A stretch of DNA of 64,000 bases. It comes from Halomonas colorata. Lineage in GTDB: Bacteria; Pseudomonadota; Gammaproteobacteria; Pseudomonadales; Halomonadaceae. Of this stretch, positions 24,868 to 33,434 are shown one piece after another. The notes beneath the pieces are model-generated. The model worked only from the letters and a program-made list of their open reading frames with translations, ran no database searches and was not told where the DNA came from. Position numbers and translations under genes: made by a program. The stretch lies in NCBI RefSeq assembly GCF_014897985.1, contig NZ_JABUZA010000012.1, positions 33,608 through 97,607 of the forward strand, read 5' to 3'. Numbering within the stretch: the first letter of the stretch is position 1; every line of letters begins with the position of its first letter.

Positions 24868-27266
24868 AGTATTGGACGTTGAGTGATGATCCGCACGCTG
24901 AGCGCGAGGCGCAAAAATATGATAATCCGGCACCTAGCCGTGAATATTTGTTAGCTGCGCTTGAAGCCTACGGCAAGCCGATTACTCATGAAAACATGAG
25001 CCGTATGCTGGGCATCGAGGATGAAGATCACCTTGAAGCTGTTCGCCGCCGCATGGCGGCCATGGAGCGTGACGGCCAAGTGCTGCGTGACCGTCGCGGT
25101 GCGTATGCGTTGATTGATAAGCTTGATCTGATCAAGGGCAATGTCCTGGGTCACCGGGACGGCTTCGGCTTTCTTATCCGTGATGATGGCAAAAAGCCTG
25201 ACCTGCTGTTGCCGCCACGCCAAATGCGTCGCGTGTTCCACGGCGACCACGTTCTGGCGCGCGTTAGTGGCACCGACCGGCGTGGACGCGATGAAGCGAC
25301 TATTGCTGAAGTGATTGCCCGCAATACGCAAACTATCGTCGGGGTGTACCGGAGCAATACGCCTGAGTTTGGCATATTGATTCCTGAAAACCCGCGCATC
25401 ACCCAGGAAATCATCATTCCGCACAGCGCCAGTGCTGGAGCAAAGGATGGCCAGGTAATTTCGGCCAGAATTGTTCAGCAGCCGGCTACCCGCGTACAGC
25501 CTGTAGGTGAAGTGATTGAGGTGCTGGGCGAGCGTATGGACCCGGGTATGGAAATCGATATTGCGATTCGCAGTTACGATATCCCGGCTGAATTTCCGCC
25601 TGAAGTGCTGGATCAAACCAGCGGTATTTCCGCTGAAGTGCTGGAAGAAGATAAGCAGCATCGCGTTGATCTGCGGGATATTCCGCTGGTGACGATCGAT
25701 GATGAATCCGCCAAAGATTTCGATGACGCCGTGTGCGCGTGGAAAACGAAATCGGGTAGCTGGAAGCTGTTAGTCGCGATCGCTGACGTCTCACACTATG
25801 TACGTCCGGGTACAGCGTTGGACAATGAAGCGCGCATACGAGGCAACTCGGTGTATTTTCCGGGGCAGGTTGTGCCGATGCTGCCGGAGCTTTTATCCAA
25901 CGGCCTCTGCTCACTGAATCCGCATGTAGATCGCCTAGTCATGGTTTGTGAGATGAATATCTCCAAGACCGGCGCGATCAGCCGCTACTCTTTCTATGAA
26001 GCGGTTATGAATTCTCACGCGCGTCTCACCTATAATAAGGTGGCGGCGATGCTTGATAACGAAAGCGAAGACGGCGCTGCTCTGCGTGAAGAGCACAAAG
26101 CGCTGGTCAAACCGTTAAATGACCTTCACGAGCTTTACCACCTGTTGCGTGAAGCGCGTAATGAGCGTGGGGCGATTGATTTCGATACCACCGAAACGGC
26201 AATTATCTTTAACGAAGAGCGCAAAATCGACAAGATCGTGCCGCGCAGCCGTAACGATGCGCACAAGGTCATCGAGGAGTGCATGCTGGCGGCTAACGTA
26301 GCGACCGCGCGCTTCTTGGACAAGCACGACCTACCCGCGCTGTACCGGATACACGAGCGACCGACGCCGGAACGGCTGGACAAACTGCGCCTGTTCTTGA
26401 ACGAGCTGGGGCTTTCTGTCGGTGGTGGCGATCTGCCTACGCCGCAGGATTATCAGGCGCTACGTGAGGTGATCAAGGATCGTCCCGACGCCGATATTAT
26501 TCAGACGGTCATGCTGCGTTCCATGAACCAGGCCGTTTACTCGCCGCAGAACGAAGGTCACTTCGGGCTGGCGTACCAGGCTTATGCCCACTTTACCTCG
26601 CCGATCCGCCGTTACCCTGACCTGTTGGTTCACCGCGCGATACGCTCTGTGATCCGTGGTCCGCGTCAGACCAACACCGTGGTGCGCGTTGAAGGTGCGC
26701 CGGTCGAGCCGCCGAGCAAGTGGTGCCCGTACACGTTTGAGCAAATGCTCGAGCTTGGCGAGCACTGCTCGATGACCGAGCGTCGTGCCGATGAGGCCAC
26801 GCGCGATGTCGAGGGCTGGCTCAAGTGTGAGTTTATGTCTGATAAGCTGGGCGAAACCTTTGAAGGAACGATTGCATCGGTTACCCAGTTTGGTCTGTTT
26901 GTGCGTCTGGACGCGTTTTATGTTGAAGGCCTGGTCCACGTGACGTCGCTGCCGTCAGACTACTACCACTACGAGGCCGAAAAACATCGCCTTAAAGGTG
27001 AGCGGACGGGCACTACGTATCGACTGGGCGACGGTTTAACCGTGCAGGTTGCCCGCGTTGATATGGATGATCGCAAGATTGATTTCAGCTTGACCGACGA
27101 TAAGCCTCGTCCACGTCGTCAGCCGCGTAAGCGCCGCAGTGGCGATACTAATGAAGTGGCTGCGCCCAAGGGCGATGCGGCACCTAAGAAAGATAAGCCG
27201 AAAGATAAGCCATCCACGCGTCGCGGCCCACGGCGTACGCGTCAGTCATCGCCGAAGAGAGGTTGA
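24864..27266 (+). CDS. rnr: ribonuclease R
   Basis: An 800-residue 3'-5' exoribonuclease of the RNase II/R family that degrades structured RNA, including rRNA fragments and tmRNA targets. Order of domains: N-terminal winged helix (about 25-80), cold-shock OB domains (about 90-240), RNB catalytic domain (about 255-590, with the VTIDDESAKDFDDAV metal-site motif), S1 domain (about 645-725) and a Lys/Arg-rich tail from about 745. AAGGA lies 11 nt before the ATG. rlmB follows after 2 nt, a conserved rnr-rlmB pairing. Confidence 0.96.
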   Translation: MKYWTLSDDPHAEREAQKYDNPAPSREYLLAALEAYGKPITHENMSRMLGIEDEDHLEAVRRRMAAMERDGQVLRDRRGAYALIDKLDLIKGNVLGHRDGFGFLIRDDGKKPDLLLPPRQMRRVFHGDHVLARVSGTDRRGRDEATIAEVIARNTQTIVGVYRSNTPEFGILIPENPRITQEIIIPHSASAGAKDGQVISARIVQQPATRVQPVGEVIEVLGERMDPGMEIDIAIRSYDIPAEFPPEVLDQTSGISAEVLEEDKQHRVDLRDIPLVTIDDESAKDFDDAVCAWKTKSGSWKLLVAIADVSHYVRPGTALDNEARIRGNSVYFPGQVVPMLPELLSNGLCSLNPHVDRLVMVCEMNISKTGAISRYSFYEAVMNSHARLTYNKVAAMLDNESEDGAALREEHKALVKPLNDLHELYHLLREARNERGAIDFDTTETAIIFNEERKIDKIVPRSRNDAHKVIEECMLAANVATARFLDKHDLPALYRIHERPTPERLDKLRLFLNELGLSVGGGDLPTPQDYQALREVIKDRPDADIIQTVMLRSMNQAVYSPQNEGHFGLAYQAYAHFTSPIRRYPDLLVHRAIRSVIRGPRQTNTVVRVEGAPVEPPSKWCPYTFEQMLELGEHCSMTERRADEATRDVEGWLKCEFMSDKLGETFEGTIASVTQFGLFVRLDAFYVEGLVHVTSLPSDYYHYEAEKHRLKGERTGTTYRLGDGLTVQVARVDMDDRKIDFSLTDDKPRPRRQPRKRRSGDTNEVAAPKGDAAPKKDKPKDKPSTRRGPRRTRQSSPKRG

Positions 27267-27268
27267 GC

Positions 27269-28090
27269 ATGAAGTCAGCGTCGTCTCGACGTGGCCCGCG
27301 CACTATGGCTCGTACTACGGCTCGCTCTACAGTGCGCACGCCTGATGGGCTGGACCAGGTGTATGGCGTACATGCTCTGCAAAGCTTGTTAGAGCGCGGT
27401 GAAACGCCACGTGAGCTTTGGGTGCAGCAGGGCGCAGGCAGCCGTTTGGCCGAAGTGGTAGAGCAGGCGCAAGCGCGCGGTGCACGCATTAAAGAACAGC
27501 CTCGCGACTTGTTGGACCAGCTAACTCAAGGGGCCGCTCACCAGGGGGTAGTGGCATTTTGTCCGCCGCTAACGCCTGAAGGTGAAGAGTCTTTGTGGTT
27601 AAAGCTGCGCGCCTGGAAGGCTGAAACGCCGCCGCTACTGCTGGTGCTCGATGGCGTGACCGATGTTCACAACTTTGGTGCCTGTTTGCGCAGTGCCGAT
27701 GCGGCTGGGGCACACGGCGTGATTGTGGCTAAAGATAAAGCGGCGCCGCTCAATGCCACGGTGCGCAAAGTAGCCTGTGGCGCGGCTGAAGTCGTGCCGG
27801 TTTATCAGGTAACCAATCTGTCGCGCACGCTTGCCAAGCTAAAAGACGCAGGCGTGTGGATTACCGGTACGGCCGGGGAGGCCGATGCCAGCATCTATGC
27901 TATCGATATGACCGGACCTACTGCGCTCGTGATGGGAGCAGAAGGGAAGGGAATGCGGCGCTTAACTCGTGAGGCGTGCGACAACCTGGCTAAGCTGCCC
28001 ATGGCAGGGCAGGTTTCAAGCCTGAACGTCTCAGTGGCTACGGGCATCTGTTTGTTTGAAGCGGTACGCCAACGTCAGCTTGCAAGTTAG
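27269..28090 (+). CDS. rlmB: 23S rRNA (guanosine-2251-2'-O)-methyltransferase
   Basis: A 273-residue SPOUT-class methyltransferase. The N-terminal L30e-like substrate-binding domain spans about 25-100 (DQVYGVHALQSLLERGETP). The knotted catalytic domain follows, with motif 1 DVHNFGACLRSADAAG, motif 2 ALVMGAEGKGM and motif 3 VSSLNVSVATGICLFEAVRQ. It modifies G2251 in the peptidyl-transferase P loop. The ATG at 27269 follows GAGAGG; a TTG six bases upstream overlaps the rnr stop and is less likely. It forms an operon with rnr and is followed by a terminator. Confidence 0.95.
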   Translation: MKSASSRRGPRTMARTTARSTVRTPDGLDQVYGVHALQSLLERGETPRELWVQQGAGSRLAEVVEQAQARGARIKEQPRDLLDQLTQGAAHQGVVAFCPPLTPEGEESLWLKLRAWKAETPPLLLVLDGVTDVHNFGACLRSADAAGAHGVIVAKDKAAPLNATVRKVACGAAEVVPVYQVTNLSRTLAKLKDAGVWITGTAGEADASIYAIDMTGPTALVMGAEGKGMRRLTREACDNLAKLPMAGQVSSLNVSVATGICLFEAVRQRQLAS

Positions 28091-28109
28091 CCGCTTGCCC
28101 ACTAGAATA

Positions 28110-28146
28110 CCTGCGCCCGTTTGTCTACAGGCGGGCACAGGTTTTT
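28110..28146 (+). terminator. intrinsic terminator after rlmB
   Basis: Stem CCTG-GCCCG / CGGGC-CAGG with one C/A mismatch and a 12-nt loop, followed by TTTTT. Confidence 0.75.
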
Positions 28147-28241
28147 AAACAGTAGTTCTGCTAATGCCTTGGCTGCCGCTAGCGGTAAGTTGGATGCATT
28201 TCAGTTAACTCCTTGCTTCCCTGTCGTCGTTCTTCGCTTAC

Positions 28242-28275
28242 TGCGGGTACACACACCGGAAGCTGTCAAACCGCA
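28242..28275 (+). promoter_or_regulatory. candidate S6:S18 autoregulatory mRNA leader
   Basis: TGCGG (28242-28246) and CCGCA (28271-28275) close a loop holding ACACCGGAAGCTGT directly before the rpsF ribosome-binding site AAGGAG. A short stem presenting a CCG box next to the Shine-Dalgarno sequence is the known form of the leader bound by the bS6:bS18 complex. Location and shape fit; binding is inferred. Confidence 0.55.
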
Positions 28276-28285
28276 AGGAGATCCT

Positions 28286-28678
28286 ATGCGTCATTATGAA
28301 ATCGTATTTATGGTCCACCCGGATCAGAGCGAGCAGGTGCCGGCCATGGTCGAGCGCTACACCAGCATCGTTACTGAAAATGCTGGTACCGTGCATCGCT
28401 TGGAAGATTGGGGCCGTCGTCACCTGGCTTACCCGATCAACAAAATCCACAAAGCCCACTACGTGCTGATGAACGTTGAATGTACTGGTGAGACTCTCGA
28501 AGAAATCGAGAACATCTTCCGCTTCAACGATGCCATCATCCGCAGCCTGGTTGTACGCTGCAAGGAAGCGATCACTGAAGCTTCCCCGATGATGAAACCG
28601 GCAGAAGAGAAGCGTCCGCGTCGCGAAGACAAGCCGCGCGCTGATGCCGACTCTGATTCAGAAGTCGAAACTGCCTGA
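28286..28678 (+). CDS. rpsF: small ribosomal subunit protein bS6
   Basis: A 130-residue bS6 with the usual [17 protein letters not shown] start, the [20 protein letters not shown] core, and an acidic/basic C-terminal tail ([18 protein letters not shown]) where glutamate additions occur in E. coli. It pairs with bS18 on the 30S platform. The ATG at 28286 has AAGGAGATCCT upstream; longer in-frame extensions reach into the leader and lack conservation. First gene of rpsF-rpsR-membrane protein-rplI. Confidence 0.97.
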   Translation: MRHYEIVFMVHPDQSEQVPAMVERYTSIVTENAGTVHRLEDWGRRHLAYPINKIHKAHYVLMNVECTGETLEEIENIFRFNDAIIRSLVVRCKEAITEASPMMKPAEEKRPRREDKPRADADSDSEVETA

Positions 28679-28711
28679 TTCTATCCACTGCACGTTTTAA
28701 GGAGCTAATCC

Positions 28712-28939
28712 ATGGCACGTTTTTTCCGTCGCCGTAAGTTTTGCCGCTTCACTGCTGAAGGCGTCAAGCAGATCGATTACAAAGATCTCGACACCCTGAA
28801 GGCTTACATCACCGAAACTGGCAAGATTGTTCCGAGCCGTATCACCGGCACTAAAGCACGCTACCAGCGTCAGCTGGCGACTGCTATCAAGCGTTCGCGC
28901 TACCTGGCGCTGCTGCCCTACTCCGATAGCCACCAGTAA
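28712..28939 (+). CDS. rpsR: small ribosomal subunit protein bS18
   Basis: 75 residues with [17 protein letters not shown] and the basic [23 protein letters not shown] core of bS18, the 30S platform partner of bS6. AAGGAGCTAATCC precedes the ATG. A typical length in a typical operon position. Confidence 0.98.
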   Translation: MARFFRRRKFCRFTAEGVKQIDYKDLDTLKAYITETGKIVPSRITGTKARYQRQLATAIKRSRYLALLPYSDSHQ

Positions 28940-28951
28940 GCGTTTAACGTG

Positions 28952-29803
28952 ATGCTGGCACTGGCAAGATGGCTAATGCGAGGGCTGCCTTACGCCGCAG
29001 GCGGGGCAGCGTTAGCAACGCTAGTGCCTTGGTTGTTCTGGTTAGGTGCAGCCATTGCGGCGTTAGTGACCCTGCGTAAAGGCTTCGCGCCTGCACTGCC
29101 GGTCATCATCGCCGCTGCGCTACCGGCAGGTTTTTGGTGGGCGCAGGGCGACGTTATTCCGCTTACCAGCGTATTGCTGGTAACGCTAATGGCGTCGATT
29201 CTGCGTGAAAGGATGCGTTGGAGTGAAGCATTGCTTGCAGGCACGTTAGTGGCGGCAGCAATGGTGCAGTTCGGCATCTTTAGCCCGCCTGGCGGTATGG
29301 AGCTAATGCTTGAGCAACTGCGACAAGGCTCCTCGGACGTTGATCGCATGCTCACAGAGTTGGCTAGCCAAGGGTACGATACCCAAATGCTTGCCTCCAT
29401 TGTGGTAGGTGGTGTTACGGGTCTCGTGGTTTTGGTCGTAGCTATCGCATGTTTGGCCCTGGCACGAAGCTGGCAGGCGGGGTTATATAACCCGGGCGGG
29501 TTTCGTGAAGAGTTTCATGCATTTCGACTCACGCCCAAAGAGCTCGCCGTAGTAGCGGTGCTCGGTGTGGTTGGCATGATGCTGGGGGCGCATGCGTTGG
29601 CGGTGCTTGGCTGGATTCCGCTATTAGTTGCTGGCATTGCGTTAGTGCATGGTTATATCGGATTAAAGGGGATGAACGGGCTGTGGCTGGTGGCATTTTA
29701 TGTGCTGCTGATCACGACCTGGCCCATGATTCTCATTGTGCTGCTGTTGGGGCTGATTGATACATTCGCGAACATTCGCGCACGCCTTGCCCGCGGCAAC
29801 TGA
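28952..29803 (+). CDS. DUF2232-like integral membrane protein
   Basis: A 283-residue, very hydrophobic protein with about eight predicted helices. It sits between rpsR and rplI, a slot occupied in Pseudomonas and relatives by a DUF2232/YybS-type membrane protein. Helices cluster at 1-95, 145-165 and 195-275, with a soluble segment around 105-140. The ATG at 28952 is preceded by an in-frame GTG; neither has a good ribosome-binding site, so coupling to upstream translation is likely. The function is unknown; its conserved place in a ribosomal operon is the only clue. Confidence 0.75.
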   Translation: MLALARWLMRGLPYAAGGAALATLVPWLFWLGAAIAALVTLRKGFAPALPVIIAAALPAGFWWAQGDVIPLTSVLLVTLMASILRERMRWSEALLAGTLVAAAMVQFGIFSPPGGMELMLEQLRQGSSDVDRMLTELASQGYDTQMLASIVVGGVTGLVVLVVAIACLALARSWQAGLYNPGGFREEFHAFRLTPKELAVVAVLGVVGMMLGAHALAVLGWIPLLVAGIALVHGYIGLKGMNGLWLVAFYVLLITTWPMILIVLLLGLIDTFANIRARLARGN

Positions 29804-29818
29804 CAAGAGGTTTACGAG

Positions 29819-30265
29819 ATGGAAGTCATTCTGCTCGACAACATTGGTAAGCTGGGCGGCCTGGGTGACAAGGTCACTGTTAAGCCTGGTTATGGTCGTA
29901 ACTACTTGGTGCCTTACGGTTTAGCCGTACCGGCCACCAAAGAAAACGTTGAAGCGTTTGAAGTACAACGTGCTGAGCTTGAAGCTCAAGCCGCTGAGCG
30001 CAAGGCAGAAGCCCAGGCGCGCGCTGAACAGCTAAACGACATCGAGCTTTCGCTGGTGTCTAAAGCTGGCGACGAAGGCAAGCTGTTTGGTTCTATCGGT
30101 CCGCGTGATCTGGCCGACGCTATTTCCTCTGCTGGCATCGATGTTGCCAAGAGCGAAGTACGTATGCCGCAAGGCCCGATTCGTCAAACTGGCGAATACG
30201 ACATCGCCCTCCACCTGCATGCAGAAGTGGACGCCGTTGTTCGCGTGGTAGTTGTCGCAGAGTAA
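29819..30265 (+). CDS. rplI: large ribosomal subunit protein bL9
   Basis: 148 residues: the rRNA-binding N-domain ([39 protein letters not shown]), the long connecting helix (about 42-75, rich in Ala, Glu and Arg) and the C-domain ([14 protein letters not shown]). It binds 23S rRNA at the base of the L1 stalk. AAGAGGTTTACGAG precedes the ATG. Last gene of the rpsF operon. Confidence 0.98.
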   Translation: MEVILLDNIGKLGGLGDKVTVKPGYGRNYLVPYGLAVPATKENVEAFEVQRAELEAQAAERKAEAQARAEQLNDIELSLVSKAGDEGKLFGSIGPRDLADAISSAGIDVAKSEVRMPQGPIRQTGEYDIALHLHAEVDAVVRVVVVAE

Positions 30266-30288
30266 TACCTGCTACCGCTATTAACGCC

Positions 30289-30325
30289 ACAAAGGGCGCG
30301 GGATTTCCCGCGCCCTTTGTTATTT
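30289..30325 (+). terminator. terminator-like hairpin after rplI
   Basis: A perfect 14-bp stem beginning ACAAAGGGCGCGGG with loop ATTT, followed by TATTTA. The stem is very strong and the T tract imperfect. Confidence 0.8.
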
Positions 30326-30405
30326 ATATGCTGGTAATTTATGTGCAGGTTATTTATGCGAGTTATTTATAAGCGGATTGTTTATAAGAGGTTATTGCTA
30401 AGCAG
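30319..30405. repeat. degenerate 13-15 bp tandem repeats upstream of dnaB
   Basis: Six consecutive units begin GTTATTTAT or a close variant: GTTATTTATATGCTG, GTAATTTATGTGCAG, GTTATTTATGCGA, GTTATTTATAAGCG, GATTGTTTATAAGAG and GTTATTGCTAAGCAG. The last unit is also the left arm of the inverted repeat described separately. The array is AT-rich and has no coding potential. Confidence 0.6.
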
Positions 30406-30444
30406 CAAGGTGATTTCAAGTAACGTTGGCTGCTTAGCAATAAC
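30391..30444. repeat. 16-bp perfect inverted repeat upstream of dnaB
   Basis: GTTATTGCTAAGCAGC (30391-30406) and GCTGCTTAGCAATAAC (30429-30444) are exact reverse complements separated by 22 nt. There is no T tract, so it is not a simple terminator. It could be a protein-binding dyad, a cruciform or an RNA hairpin about 95 nt before the dnaB start. Confidence 0.7.
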
Positions 30445-30539
30445 ACTTAATGCAACGACCTGACGGTGGTTGTTAACGGTTTGTCCGATTAAAATAGTGG
30501 CCTTTATTGGCTATGCTGCACTGTTGAAAGGAGCTCGCG

Positions 30540-31925
30540 ATGGACCAGCCTTCTGCTGATCAGGAAACGGCAGCACTAAAGCTGCCGCCGCATTCGCTGG
30601 AGGCGGAGCAGTCGGTGTTGGGCGGGCTAATGCTGGATAACCAGGCTTGGGACAATGTCTCTGAGCGCCTGGTAACCGATGATTTCTATCGCTATGAGCA
30701 CCGGCTGGTGTTTAACGTGATGATTCATCTGGCTGAATCTGGGCAGCCGCTTGACGTCATTACGCTGTCTGAAGCATTGGAAGCGCGTGATCATCTGGAT
30801 ACCGTCGGCGGCCTGGCGTTTCTGGCAGAGCTTGCCCGTAATACGCCTTCGGCAAGTAATATTCGTGCCTATGCGGATATCGTGCGAGAGCGGGCGACGC
30901 TTAGAAAGCTGATTCGTGCGGCGAACCAGATCGCTGAAAGTGCTTTTTCGCCTCAAGGGCGGCCTGCCGATGAGCTGCTCAACGAAGCGGAACGGTTAGT
31001 CTTTCAGATTGCCGAGGAGCGCCCTAAAACGGGCGGGCCTATCGGCATGAGTGAGCTTTTGACCAAAGCGGTTGACCGTATCGATGAGCTGTTCAACCTT
31101 AAAGGCGAAATGACCGGGCTTTCGACCGGTTTCCGCGACTTGGATGAAATGACCTCGGGGTTGCAGCCGTCCGACTTGGTGATTATTGCCGGGCGTCCGT
31201 CAATGGGTAAAACTACGTTCGCGATGAACCTAGTGGAGCACGCCGTGATTGCCAGCGACAAGCCGGTCATGGTGTTTTCCATGGAGATGCCTGCGGAATC
31301 GCTAATGCTTAGGATGCTGTCCTCGCTTGGGCGTATTAACCAGACGCGTGTACGCTCCGGCCAGCTGGAGGATGAGGATTGGCCGCGGCTAACATCGGCG
31401 GTCAACCTGCTTAAAGACAAACAGCTATTTATTGATGATACAGCCGCGCTCTCGCCCAACGAAATGCGCTCGCGGTTGCGCCGTATTGTGCGCGAGCATG
31501 GCAATATGGCGTTGGTCATGATCGATTACCTTCAGTTGATGCAGATCCCCGGGTTTTCTGAAAACCGTACCGGTGAGATTTCGGAAATTTCGCGCTCGCT
31601 CAAGGGCTTGGCGAAAGAGTTTAACTGCCCGGTGGTGGCACTTTCCCAGCTTAACCGCTCGTTGGAGCAGCGTCCCAACAAGCGTCCGGTAATGTCGGAT
31701 CTGCGGGAATCAGGCGCCATCGAGCAGGATGCCGACGTTATTGCCTTCGTCTATCGTGATGAGGTATATAACCCAGATAACCCGGATAACCAGGGTATTG
31801 CTGAGCTGATCATCGGTAAACAGCGTAACGGTCCTATCGGCGCGGTACATATGGCATTTATTGGTAAATATACCCGCTTTGAAGATTTGGCCCCCGATAG
31901 CTATGGTGAGGCTTTCGGCGATTAG
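30540..31925 (+). CDS. dnaB: replicative DNA helicase DnaB
   Basis: A 461-residue hexameric 5'-3' helicase of the replication fork. The N-terminal collar domain (about 13-120, PHSLEAEQSVLGGLMLDN), linker helix, and RecA-type motor (about 180-450) are present, with Walker A GRPSMGKTTF (about residues 219-228), VMIDYLQLM as Walker B, and the DLRESGAIEQDADVI segment. No intein is present. AAGGAGCTCGCG lies before the ATG. It follows the rpsF-rplI cluster, a common gammaproteobacterial order. Confidence 0.97.
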   Translation: MDQPSADQETAALKLPPHSLEAEQSVLGGLMLDNQAWDNVSERLVTDDFYRYEHRLVFNVMIHLAESGQPLDVITLSEALEARDHLDTVGGLAFLAELARNTPSASNIRAYADIVRERATLRKLIRAANQIAESAFSPQGRPADELLNEAERLVFQIAEERPKTGGPIGMSELLTKAVDRIDELFNLKGEMTGLSTGFRDLDEMTSGLQPSDLVIIAGRPSMGKTTFAMNLVEHAVIASDKPVMVFSMEMPAESLMLRMLSSLGRINQTRVRSGQLEDEDWPRLTSAVNLLKDKQLFIDDTAALSPNEMRSRLRRIVREHGNMALVMIDYLQLMQIPGFSENRTGEISEISRSLKGLAKEFNCPVVALSQLNRSLEQRPNKRPVMSDLRESGAIEQDADVIAFVYRDEVYNPDNPDNQGIAELIIGKQRNGPIGAVHMAFIGKYTRFEDLAPDSYGEAFGD

Positions 31926-31994
31926 TGTGGGGCAGGGCGGAAGCCAGCTCTTATCGAACACAGAACACAGCAACACACAGAACGGGAGTAACAC

Positions 31995-32288
31995 ATGGCA
32001 GGTGGTTTTCGGCGTGGTAATCGTCAGCGTCTTCCTAAACTTGAAGGACGTGGCGAGCTTCAGGAGTTGGAGAAAGAGGGCCCCTTTAAAGAGTGGCTGG
32101 GGATGCCTGACCTTTATCGCTATTACCTGGTGGTAGAGGGGCAAAAGTATAGTTACCAAACAGAAGATGCCGATTTGCCAGTGGCGGTAGGCGATAAAGT
32201 GGTGTTTCGCTACAAAGAAACCAAAGCGGGTAACTGGATTGACCGCAATTCGCTAGGTAAGGCGATTGATCCCTCAGAGTACCAGTAA
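31995..32288 (+). CDS. hypothetical protein downstream of dnaB
   Basis: 97 residues, not recognised. A basic N-terminus (MAGGFRRGNRQRLPKLEGRG) is followed by a mixed region with LYRYYLVVEGQKYSYQ and VAVGDKVVFRYKETKAGNW, which could form a small beta-barrel-like domain with a VGDxVxF turn. There is no signal peptide, membrane segment or cysteine. ACGGGAGTAACAC gives a convincing ribosome-binding site. It starts 69 nt after dnaB on the same strand, so co-transcription is likely. No function is proposed. Confidence 0.7.
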   Translation: MAGGFRRGNRQRLPKLEGRGELQELEKEGPFKEWLGMPDLYRYYLVVEGQKYSYQTEDADLPVAVGDKVVFRYKETKAGNWIDRNSLGKAIDPSEYQ

Positions 32289-32379
32289 CTCAAGTATCTA
32301 ATTACGCGAATAGTCTGAAACTCTCCTGAAAAGTTGCCGTCTTAGCCAATAGGTGCCAAGGTAAAGGTAACAGGAATGT

Positions 32380-32408
32380 AATAGGGCCCAGTCATGCTGT
32401 GCCCTATT
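32380..32408. other. hairpin between the hypothetical and DUF6482 genes
   Basis: AATAGGGC/GCCCTATT stem with a 13-nt loop, without a T tract. A possible weak terminator or leader hairpin. Confidence 0.35.
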
Positions 32409-32434
32409 GTTGTATCCAATAATAGGAGGGAACC

Positions 32435-32737
32435 ATGGAACTGATCGCGCTTAAACAGTTCGTCGAAAGCCACGATAACTTTGAAATTCGCGTCATTACG
32501 CATTCAGGTAGTCGTTTTTATCAACTTGAGCTCGAAGATGTAGAAGGTGAACGGCACATGCTCACCCAGCGTGGTAAGCCAATGCTGTTTCGCTCGTTAG
32601 ACGATGTATATCTGGAGCTAAAGCGCGCCGGCATTCATCGTGCGTATCTGGTTCAGCATGTGCCGCAGGACGAGATGATCGGCAGAGACGCGCATTACAG
32701 TGAGCCGTTAACAGCACGTATGCCGCTGGTTTTCTAA
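32435..32737 (+). CDS. DUF6482 family protein
   Basis: A 100-residue small cytosolic protein. The C-terminal AYLVQHVPQDEMIG pattern and the FYQLELEDVEGERHML core match the DUF6482 family of Halomonas and Pseudomonas as I recall it; the function is unknown. AGGAGGGAACC gives a very strong ribosome-binding site before the ATG. It is preceded by a 147-nt gap with a small hairpin, so it is probably its own transcription unit. Confidence 0.7.
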   Translation: MELIALKQFVESHDNFEIRVITHSGSRFYQLELEDVEGERHMLTQRGKPMLFRSLDDVYLELKRAGIHRAYLVQHVPQDEMIGRDAHYSEPLTARMPLVF

Positions 32738-32804
32738 AAAAACGCTAAGTCGCAGAGATTGTCTGTCGAATTAGCCCTCATTAACAGTAGTTGTAGTTGT
32801 AATA

Positions 32805-33221
32805 TTAGTTGTAACGCTCGTTGTCACGTTTGCTGTAATGTTTTTCCCACCACTGCCCAAGCCTTATTCGGCGACGGGCAAAGAAACGGTAGCCTGCATT
32901 CATTACGCCTCGCAGGCCCGGTAAGCAAGAAAGTTTTACCAGCCGCCGGTAGCCTAGCGTTGCATACAGGGCCCGGCTGGCATCCATGCCCACATACCAG
33001 TTTCCCTCGTTATCCCGGACATGTAGCTGCCCCATTAGGGTGTCGAACGAATAGCCCGTTTCAGCGGCATCAAAATCCACCTTTCGAATATCTATCAACC
33101 GAATGTGTTTGCGATTCGGATGCTTGTTTAGCCACTCAACCTCTATTCGACAAAACGGGCATTGACCATCGTAATAGAGCGTGACAGGCGGCGCAGTGTT
33201 AAACAGTTGAACATCGCTCAT
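32805..33221 (-). CDS. DCC-family thiol-disulfide oxidoreductase-like protein (DUF393)
   Basis: A 138-residue DCC family protein. The defining YYDGQCPFCRIEVEWL motif carries the D-x2-C-x2-C signature near residues 18-24, and the C-terminal half (VGMDASRALYATLGY, RFFARRRIRLG) matches the family. The fold is predicted to be thioredoxin-like, but enzymatic activity is poorly documented. It is divergent from hemH with a 213-nt gap. It is cytosolic, with no signal peptide. Confidence 0.88.
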   Translation of the reverse strand: MSDVQLFNTAPPVTLYYDGQCPFCRIEVEWLNKHPNRKHIRLIDIRKVDFDAAETGYSFDTLMGQLHVRDNEGNWYVGMDASRALYATLGYRRLVKLSCLPGLRGVMNAGYRFFARRRIRLGQWWEKHYSKRDNERYN

Positions 33222-33259
33222 TAAAACCTCTTTAGATAACCTTGCACTAAACGATAGGT

Positions 33260-33271
33260 AGAAGCGCTTCT
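33260..33271. promoter_or_regulatory. 12-bp palindrome in the DCC/hemH divergent region
   Basis: AGAAGCGCTTCT is a perfect 12-bp palindrome between the divergent DCC-family and hemH starts. A possible operator; the factor is unknown. Confidence 0.25.
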
Positions 33272-33434
33272 GGTGTGTCGTCCATGGAAGAGTATTAGCT
33301 GCGGTGTAAAACGATAGACACGAATTAGTCGGGGATTATACAAATAGCGTTGATAGTATAACTTTATGCCGCAACTTTGCCGAAAAATGGTAAGATTTTG
33401 ACTATTCAACCGTAGTTTTCCGGGAGTAAGCGTA

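Noticed and set aside
28121..28285. N-terminal extension of rpsF
   Set aside because: It runs through the rlmB terminator and the leader hairpin; the ATG at 28286 has AAGGAG and the standard bS6 start.
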